A stretch of 64,000 nucleotides of DNA from assembly GCF_026626335.1 (NCBI RefSeq), contig NZ_JAPNTZ010000009.1, positions 62,001 to 126,000 of the forward strand, written 5' to 3'. The stretch's first letter is position 1, and each line of letters opens with the position of its first letter. The notes below the pieces were generated by a model that worked only from the letters and a program-made list of their open reading frames with translations, made no database searches and was not told where the DNA came from. Origin of the DNA: Paractinoplanes pyxinae (GTDB lineage: Bacteria; Actinomycetota; Actinomycetes; Mycobacteriales; Micromonosporaceae). Position numbers and translations under genes: made by a program. Positions 59,393 through 64,000 of this stretch are shown in pieces.

Positions 59393-59932
59393 CTACGCGG
59401 GCGCCGCACGATGAGCACTGACTTCCTGGAGGCATGTTTTGACTCCTTCGGGGATCACGTAATCCGGGAACGGCTCCTCCGACGGCTCCGAGCCGACCAT
59501 GGCGCCGGTCGACTGGCACATGAGGAGCATGTTGGTTCCGTCCGCGCACGCGATGCCGATGCCGTACGGCAGGTCACTGGGGCCGTCCGGCTGGCTGACG
59601 AGCTGCCACGACGCAAACTCCCGCGGACGCGCGACGTCGAGAAGCTGCGACACAAACATGACCAGGCGGGGTGCGCGAAGCGAGGGTGGCGGCACCTCGG
59701 ACGGCGCAATGACCGGTACAGCATTGGGCGCGATCCGCCCGTTAAGCAGCGCACTGGACGTCGAGGCATGCGTCACCTTCACCCCGGCAATCGACCCTTG
59801 GGCGCGGTTGCGTGCCACGTCCGGCCCCCAAGGCTCGGTGGCGGTGCCGTAGCGCTCAACCGACACGATGTCGGGGTGCTCGCTGGCCACGAGCAGCCGC
59901 TCGATGACGTCGAGGACCTGGACGAGCTGCAT
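59393..59932 (-). CDS. Hypothetical protein, leftward arm
   Basis: This encodes 179 residues, using the ATG at 59932 (QLVQVLDVIERLLVASEHPD, in part). A pattern of short strands and a PPPS-type loop is visible, but no domain is recognised. Upstream codons of the longer open frame are not coding-like. It may be a phage accessory gene. Confidence 0.6.
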   Translation of the reverse strand: MQLVQVLDVIERLLVASEHPDIVSVERYGTATEPWGPDVARNRAQGSIAGVKVTHASTSSALLNGRIAPNAVPVIAPSEVPPPSLRAPRLVMFVSQLLDVARPREFASWQLVSQPDGPSDLPYGIGIACADGTNMLLMCQSTGAMVGSEPSEEPFPDYVIPEGVKTCLQEVSAHRAAPA

Positions 59933-60009
59933 GCTGTGCTCCGATCGTTTCGCCTGTTCAGAGTCGCGGGAGAGTCTAGCTGGGGGCGGGCCGCGCGCCT
60001 GGACGCCGG

Positions 60010-60282
60010 TCACGGCAGGACCCGACACAGCTGCTCCGTGGTCTTGCCGTACCACTCGTGGCGGCGCTTGCCGTGGTACAGCGGATCTTTGTCCTCGGTA
60101 CGCCAGGCGTAGAAGCCTTCGGCTCGCTCGAAGCCCGGCACGGTCCATTCGCGGAACCAGGACACGTTGTAGCCGGGCCGGTCCTTCTCGACCCGCAGGC
60201 ACTCCTCGAGGGCGCCGGCCGGCCAGCGCAGCCGCTCGGCCAGCACACGGCGGTTACGGATCGGCATCTCGTCGTCCCACAT
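60010..60282 (-). CDS. Hypothetical protein, leftward arm
   Basis: This encodes 90 residues, with aromatic-rich segments (SWFREWTVPGFERAEGFYAW, YHGKRRHEWYGKTTEQLCRVL). Its ATG overlaps the stop of the upstream leftward frame as TGATG, so it is likely coupled to it. The function is unknown. Confidence 0.6.
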   Translation of the reverse strand: MWDDEMPIRNRRVLAERLRWPAGALEECLRVEKDRPGYNVSWFREWTVPGFERAEGFYAWRTEDKDPLYHGKRRHEWYGKTTEQLCRVLP

Positions 60283-60539
60283 CACCACCGGCCGCCCTGG
60301 CTGCTGCGTTCGGCCTGACCCGGGGTCAGCAGTGGCGCCCCTTTGACGCGGACGAGCGGTTTGTGGGCGGTCCGCTCGGTAGCCCAGTCTGGAGCGGCCG
60401 GCCGGACGAAATACTGCTGCCGATCAAGCGTCGAGCGGACCGGGCACGGCAGCTCATTTCTGCAGTCGCATCGCCGCCGCCACGGCCGCCACCATGACCG
60501 TCGGGGAATGTGCTGGTGTGGGCCTCCGTGCCTTCCCAT
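60282..60539 (-). CDS. Possible coupled gene, maybe frameshifted at the 5' end
   Basis: The 3' part (from about 60455 leftward) is coding-like (RSTLDRQQYFVRPAAPDW). The 5' part in this frame is Trp/Arg-rich and unlike a protein. Another frame supplies a more natural start (MVAAVAAAMRLQK) that ends in TGA at 60456-60454, right before this frame becomes plausible. A +1 shift at AAA TGA would join them. It may be a frameshifted gene, programmed or mutated. Confidence 0.35.
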   Translation of the reverse strand: MGRHGGPHQHIPRRSWWRPWRRRCDCRNELPCPVRSTLDRQQYFVRPAAPDWATERTAHKPLVRVKGAPLLTPGQAERSSQGGRW

Positions 60540-60671
60540 GCTGGTCTGCCTCCGCCTCGTCCGTCAGTCGGGGACGGCGGCGGGGTGCCGGTCTGGGGGG
60601 CCGGGACAATCCCCGCCGCCGTCACGACCGATCATCGAGGCGGCACGGGGAGTGTTGATTGCTCGGTGCAA

Positions 60672-61838
60672 TCAGTCCTTAATCAGCTCGCGCAAATTCG
60701 CCGCGACCGCGGCGTGACGCATCTGCTTACTGATCGAGTTCCTGCTGGTCCGGCGCAGTATCGCGCCGATCGTGTCCCGTACGGTCGGCCGCAACCGGAA
60801 CCATTGAGGGCCGACAGATTCGGCACGCAGGAACGAGGCGATCGCCTCGTCGTCTCGGCCCACCTCGGCCAACGCGGTCGCCACGTCGGCGTAGTACGGG
60901 GCCTGACGGTTCGCCAGCGGTATCCGGCCGGGCGCAACCAGGTGGGCCGTCTCAAGGGCATGCTGCGGCTCGCCCAGCTCCATCTCCACGGACACCGTCC
61001 AGAAACCGACATTGGTGGGGCCGAACGCGAACCGGCCCAGGCCCAGGTCGTCTGGCTCGCCCATCGACGCGGCCGCCTCGGTCGCCTCCCGCAAGTGATC
61101 GCGGGCGACGTCGGCCCGCCGGTCGACCGCCGCCCGCAGCGCCGCGTGCAGGTGCAGCATCCCGTACGCCTGCCGGGCCTGGTCGTCGCCGATGGCCGGC
61201 TGGATCTCGTCCGCGACCCGCTGGGCCAGCCGGGTCGGGGCGCCGGGCATTTCTGGCGGCATGGCCAAGATGCGGATGAACTCGGCGATGCCAATCCATG
61301 CCGGGTCGCCCAGCTCCCGGGCCTCGGTGACGGCCAAGCGGGCAGCCTCCCTGGCCAAGTCCGGGTAGCCCAGGTGCTTCAGCGTGTACGTGGCGACGTG
61401 GGCAACCTGGACGAGATCGCCGCCACGCAGGCCGCCGAGGAGGTTGGGTAGCTGCGGCGCGACGGCAGCGAAGTCGTAGTTGCCGCCGGCCAGCATCAGC
61501 TCGCGGACGTCGTGGTGGGGGACGGTCAGCTCGCCCACCTCGCGGCGGATGAGCGCGTCGCGGATGGCGGGCACGTGAGCGGAGGCGGCGGCCCGGGCCG
61601 GGTCGGTGACGTCGCCGAGCTTGCCAGTGAGGTCCTTGATGGACACGTCCAGGGCGTGGGCGAGGGCGACGAGGGTGGCGCGGCGCTCGACCGGACGGGT
61701 GCCGGTCTCGATTTGGCTGAGGTAGGGCTGCGACATGCCGGCGAGGTCTGCGAGGACGCGCTGGCTCTTGCCGCGGCGCTTGCGCCAGTAGGCGACTTGG
61801 GCCCCGATGAATAGGTTCTCGCCGACGGTGGCGGCCAT
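60672..61838 (-). CDS. XRE family regulator with TPR-like domain
   Basis: This 388-residue protein has an N-terminal helix-turn-helix (GKSQRVLADLAGMSQPYLSQIE) and a long helical C-terminal part with TPR-like repeats. Such regulators are typical of actinobacterial mobile elements. The ATG at 61838 is preferred because GGGGAG lies 8-9 bases upstream; an ATG at 61844 would be too close. Confidence 0.85.
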   Translation of the reverse strand: MAATVGENLFIGAQVAYWRKRRGKSQRVLADLAGMSQPYLSQIETGTRPVERRATLVALAHALDVSIKDLTGKLGDVTDPARAAASAHVPAIRDALIRREVGELTVPHHDVRELMLAGGNYDFAAVAPQLPNLLGGLRGGDLVQVAHVATYTLKHLGYPDLAREAARLAVTEARELGDPAWIGIAEFIRILAMPPEMPGAPTRLAQRVADEIQPAIGDDQARQAYGMLHLHAALRAAVDRRADVARDHLREATEAAASMGEPDDLGLGRFAFGPTNVGFWTVSVEMELGEPQHALETAHLVAPGRIPLANRQAPYYADVATALAEVGRDDEAIASFLRAESVGPQWFRLRPTVRDTIGAILRRTSRNSISKQMRHAAVAANLRELIKD

Positions 61839-61867
61839 GGTCATGCTCCCCTGGTAGCGGTCAGGGC

Positions 61868-61898
61868 GGGGCGGCTGGCCGCTACAACCGGCCGCCCC
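61868..61898 (-). terminator. Hairpin between ATPase and regulator genes
   Basis: Arms GGGGCGGC (61868-61875) and GCCGCCCC (61891-61898) lie 13 bp after the FtsK-like stop on the minus strand. No T run is present. It probably ends or attenuates the leftward message. Confidence 0.5.
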
Positions 61899-61910
61899 AG
61901 TGAATCAAGG

Positions 61911-63626
61911 CTATCTCTTCCCGCTCGACGCCCACCGCTCGAGCTCGGCGCGGTCGTACAAGAACGCTTTGCCGTCTTTACCGCAGGGCTTCGGCGCTGC
62001 CTCGTCTTTGCGGTGCAGCCGCATCTTCGCCGCGTCGTAGCCCCACGGGATCACGCCGTTGTCTGAGGCCTGCCGCAAGGTCATTTTGTTACCGTTACTC
62101 GTAACATCGCTGCTCAGCGCGCTATCAGGGCTTTCCGCGGGCTGGGCGAGGGCCCGAACTTCGGCAGCGGTCAGGAAGGCAACCTGGACCTCTGTAGCCA
62201 CGCCGCCGACGACGAGCTGCCACCGGCCACGTGTCCTCGAGGAGCGCGGCATCGCGGCCTCAGGCACGAGCATCTTCCACGCGTTGGTCGTGTACCGGGC
62301 GAGGAGCCGGACACCGAAGTTCTCGCGCGCCTCCGGCCCGCCGATCGCGCGGGCGGTCAGCATCTGCGCGATCGCGATGACGTTGTACTTCGCCGACCGG
62401 CCCATGAAAAGGAGGTCGGCCAGGGCGGCGACGGCCGGCGACTTCTTCGGGTCGCTCTTCTCCCGGACCTCGGCCCAGTAGTTCACAAGCTGGCCGATGG
62501 TGGCGTTGAGCTCCTCGCAGATCACCAGCACCCGCGGGCCCGGATCCCAGCCTTCCTCTTCGTGCAGGGCGTCGTCGTTGCGCTGGTCAGCAACGCCAGC
62601 GTGCTTGACGAGGGCGTCGTGCATCTGGTGGGGCTTTGTGCAGTAGTCGACGCCCGGCATTCCGAGCGCCCACCGGTGTGAGCCCTTGCGGTCCAGGATG
62701 ATCACCCGGCCGCCGCGACGAAGGACCTGCGCAGCGAGCAGCTGGGCGAGGACGCTCTTTCCGGCGCCGGTGCCCGCGCTGATCGCGATGTGCGGGGAGT
62801 CGTCCTGCAGCGACAGGATGATCGGCTTGTCGCCGACGCCTTGGCCGAGGTAGAACTCCCACTCCTTCAGCCGGTCGATGTGCTCGAGGACCTGGGCGTA
62901 GCCGCAGCTGGCTGGTGGCCGTTTCCGCACGATCCACCGGGCCATCACTTCCACACCGACCTGGTTCCAGGACTCCACCAGATCGGCGACAGGGATCTTG
63001 CTGTTGATGATCGAGGAGATGAGTAGCCGCTGTTCAGAGGTCAGGTACGGAGTCTTGATGTTCAGCTCGATGCGCGGTCCGACCTGCTCACCTGGGCGGC
63101 GGAACACCTCAAGCTTCGACGTGGCCGGCCGGACCCACAGCTGCACCGCCCATAGGCCCCGCTGAGCTCGTTCGGGTGTCCACCTCAGGACCGGTTCGAC
63201 GTGCTCGCCGTACCACCGCCGGGTGGCGACCTCGGCCGGGGACAGCGGCTTGGCCAGGCGCGGGGTCAGGTTGCCCAACGACGGGTCTACGTGCAGCTTC
63301 ACGCCCAAGGCCAGTCCGAGTGGCGTACGAATCGCTTCCAGGGTCGGGGCGATGTACTCCCGATGGAAGCGGCGCTGGGCCATTGTGCGCCGACCGCGCC
63401 AGCCGATCAGGATCACCGCGAGGGCTAACAGAGCAAGGCCGTCACGTGGCCGCACGGCCGTTAACAGCGTCAACGCAGGAAGACCCAGGCGGTAGGCCTG
63501 CCGCTTCCACCCGGGCCAGCGGCCGGCTCCGGGCGACAGGTACCGGTACCCGCCGCTGCCGTTGAGGGGCTGTCCTGAGGCGTAGCGGTAGAGCAGCCCC
63601 CAGATGCTGGTGTTGCCGTCCGTCAT
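61911..63626 (-). CDS. FtsK/SpoIIIE/TraB-like DNA translocase with C-terminal winged helix
   Basis: The 571-residue protein has N-terminal hydrophobic segments (residues 50-80), then an FtsK-type ATPase with Walker A AGTGAGKSVLAQLLA (near residue 287), Walker B RVLVICEELNA, and IAIAQMLTARAIGG. The C-terminal 60 residues form a MerR/winged-helix-like domain (GKAFLYDRAELERWASS). It resembles TraB-type translocases of actinomycete conjugative elements. In a prophage this is unusual; it may help stabilise, segregate or transfer the element. Confidence 0.85.
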   Translation of the reverse strand: MTDGNTSIWGLLYRYASGQPLNGSGGYRYLSPGAGRWPGWKRQAYRLGLPALTLLTAVRPRDGLALLALAVILIGWRGRRTMAQRRFHREYIAPTLEAIRTPLGLALGVKLHVDPSLGNLTPRLAKPLSPAEVATRRWYGEHVEPVLRWTPERAQRGLWAVQLWVRPATSKLEVFRRPGEQVGPRIELNIKTPYLTSEQRLLISSIINSKIPVADLVESWNQVGVEVMARWIVRKRPPASCGYAQVLEHIDRLKEWEFYLGQGVGDKPIILSLQDDSPHIAISAGTGAGKSVLAQLLAAQVLRRGGRVIILDRKGSHRWALGMPGVDYCTKPHQMHDALVKHAGVADQRNDDALHEEEGWDPGPRVLVICEELNATIGQLVNYWAEVREKSDPKKSPAVAALADLLFMGRSAKYNVIAIAQMLTARAIGGPEARENFGVRLLARYTTNAWKMLVPEAAMPRSSRTRGRWQLVVGGVATEVQVAFLTAAEVRALAQPAESPDSALSSDVTSNGNKMTLRQASDNGVIPWGYDAAKMRLHRKDEAAPKPCGKDGKAFLYDRAELERWASSGKR

Positions 63627-63657
63627 GCTGGGCCTTTCCTTGCGGGGATGGAACGGC

Positions 63658-63689
63658 AGGGCGCGACCGGTTAGGCCCGGTCGCGCCCT
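63658..63689 (-). terminator. 13-bp perfect hairpin between small gene and ATPase
   Basis: Arms AGGGCGCGACCGG (63658-63670) and CCGGTCGCGCCCT (63677-63689) enclose a 6-nt loop, just after the stop of the 63696-63881 gene on the minus strand. A T run is lacking. Confidence 0.55.
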
Positions 63690-63695
63690 GACCAG

Positions 63696-63881
63696 CTACT
63701 TCTTCGACTTGCGACCCTCGCTGAAGGTGTACGAGTTCGATCCGTGCCGCTGGGCGTCCACGGCCCGCATTTGCGCCCGGTGCTTCTGGGCCTTGGCGAA
63801 CGTCTTGCTGCCGGTGCCGACCTGGGAGACCCGGCCGGTGTCGCCATCCTTCTTGAAGACGAAGAACCGTCGTGCGGACAT
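63696..63881 (-). CDS. Small basic protein
   Basis: This encodes 61 residues, very basic (RRFFVFKKDGDTGRVSQVGTG, in part, and EGRKSKK at the end). It may be nucleic-acid-binding. It has a well-placed AAGGAG upstream of the ATG. The function is unknown. It lies upstream of the FtsK-like gene. Confidence 0.65.
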   Translation of the reverse strand: MSARRFFVFKKDGDTGRVSQVGTGSKTFAKAQKHRAQMRAVDAQRHGSNSYTFSEGRKSKK

Positions 63882-63905
63882 ACTTGGTGCTCCTTCACTG
63901 CTCTC

Positions 63906-63969
63906 GGCCGGTGTGCTCCGGCCAGGGATTGGTTGGGAACCGGCGGCTCGGCTGCAACCGGGCCGCCGG
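63906..63969 (-). repeat. Two GC-rich hairpins
   Basis: GGCCGG (63906-63911) pairs with CCGGCC (63918-63923), and CCGGCGGC (63940-63947) pairs with GCCGCCGG (63962-63969). They fill the gap between two leftward genes and may be terminators or regulatory structures. Confidence 0.45.
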
Positions 63970-63972
63970 CTT

Positions 63973-64000
63973 TTACTGCGCCGCGGCCAGCTCCGGCTCG
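63973..64000 (-). CDS. Partial CDS at window edge
   Basis: On the minus strand the final bases read ...EPELAAAQ and a TAA at 63975-63973. All codons have G or C in third position, as in real genes here. Only eight codons are visible, so the product cannot be named. Confidence 0.4.

Larger units (their letters stand above)
24035..64000. mobile_element. Prophage (siphophage type), incomplete at the right edge
   Basis: The element starts at a tRNA 3'-end fragment beside a tyrosine integrase and continues to the edge of the window. It has integrase, HTH switch, recombination and replication, packaging, head, tail, lysis and a leftward arm. No second copy of the tRNA fragment was found, so the right attachment site, with the reconstituted tRNA on the minus strand, should lie beyond 64000. 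The region is about as GC-rich as the host. Confidence 0.9.

Noticed and set aside
1..64000. CRISPR array
   Set aside because: No regularly spaced repeats of 24-40 bp were seen; the only regular repeats are the short iterons and the 14-bp tandem unit.

Overview
The window is high-GC actinobacterial DNA. GTG starts and 4-bp ATGA/GTGA overlaps are common, and it carries an EccB type VII secretion gene, a SoxR-type regulator, a DUF5324-like protein beside a cyclophilin, and a zinc-finger rhomboid. The gene content suggests Micromonosporaceae (Actinoplanes or a relative); that placement is inference, because no rRNA or marker gene is present.

Positions 1 to 24032 are chromosome. They hold a DUF402 protein, a membrane sugar-phosphate transferase, an Fpg/Nei glycosylase divergent from a GT4 glycosyltransferase, a Tat-exported arylsulfotransferase-like protein, a hydrolase-TetR operon behind tandem operators, and a three-gene polar-lipid cassette (cytidylyltransferase-like, glycerol-1-phosphate dehydrogenase-like, CDP-alcohol phosphatidyltransferase). 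Next come an aminotransferase, CorA, EccB, a cyclophilin, rhomboid, a thiolase, a split transketolase facing soxR, a stand-alone endolysin-like gene, a secreted EF-hand hydrolase and a two-component system.

From 24035 to beyond the right edge lies an integrated siphophage-type prophage. Its left end is a displaced tRNA 3' end next to a tyrosine integrase; the intact tRNA (probably tRNA-Ser) and the right attachment site should lie past 64000. The layout is: integrase; two facing HTH genes with three matching operators (25.4-26.3 kb); a recombination and replication block (Sak4-like ATPase, SF1 helicase, initiator-like gene with internal iterons); many small overlapping genes; a PadR-membrane pair; a structured non-coding stretch (36.8-37.1 kb); terminase; a Tad2-like anti-Thoeris protein; portal; MuF-ADP-ribosyltransferase fusion; scaffold; capsid; connectors; major tail protein; frameshifted tail chaperones; tape measure; tail tip; endolysin; small membrane proteins; and a strong terminator at 59.3 kb. 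A leftward arm (59.4-64 kb) carries an XRE-TPR regulator and an FtsK/TraB-like ATPase.

The least ordinary items are: (a) a 953-residue protein in the head-to-tail region joining an N,N-dimethylformamidase-like domain to a fibronectin III domain and an apparent connector domain; (b) five iteron-like repeats inside the replication gene, translated in two different frames, which points to selection on DNA; (c) the MuF-ART fusion with a 57-residue gene behind it; (d) the Tad2-like gene; (e) a close relative of the prophage endolysin sitting alone on the chromosome 3 kb outside the prophage. All identifications come from reading the sequence; no database search was run.
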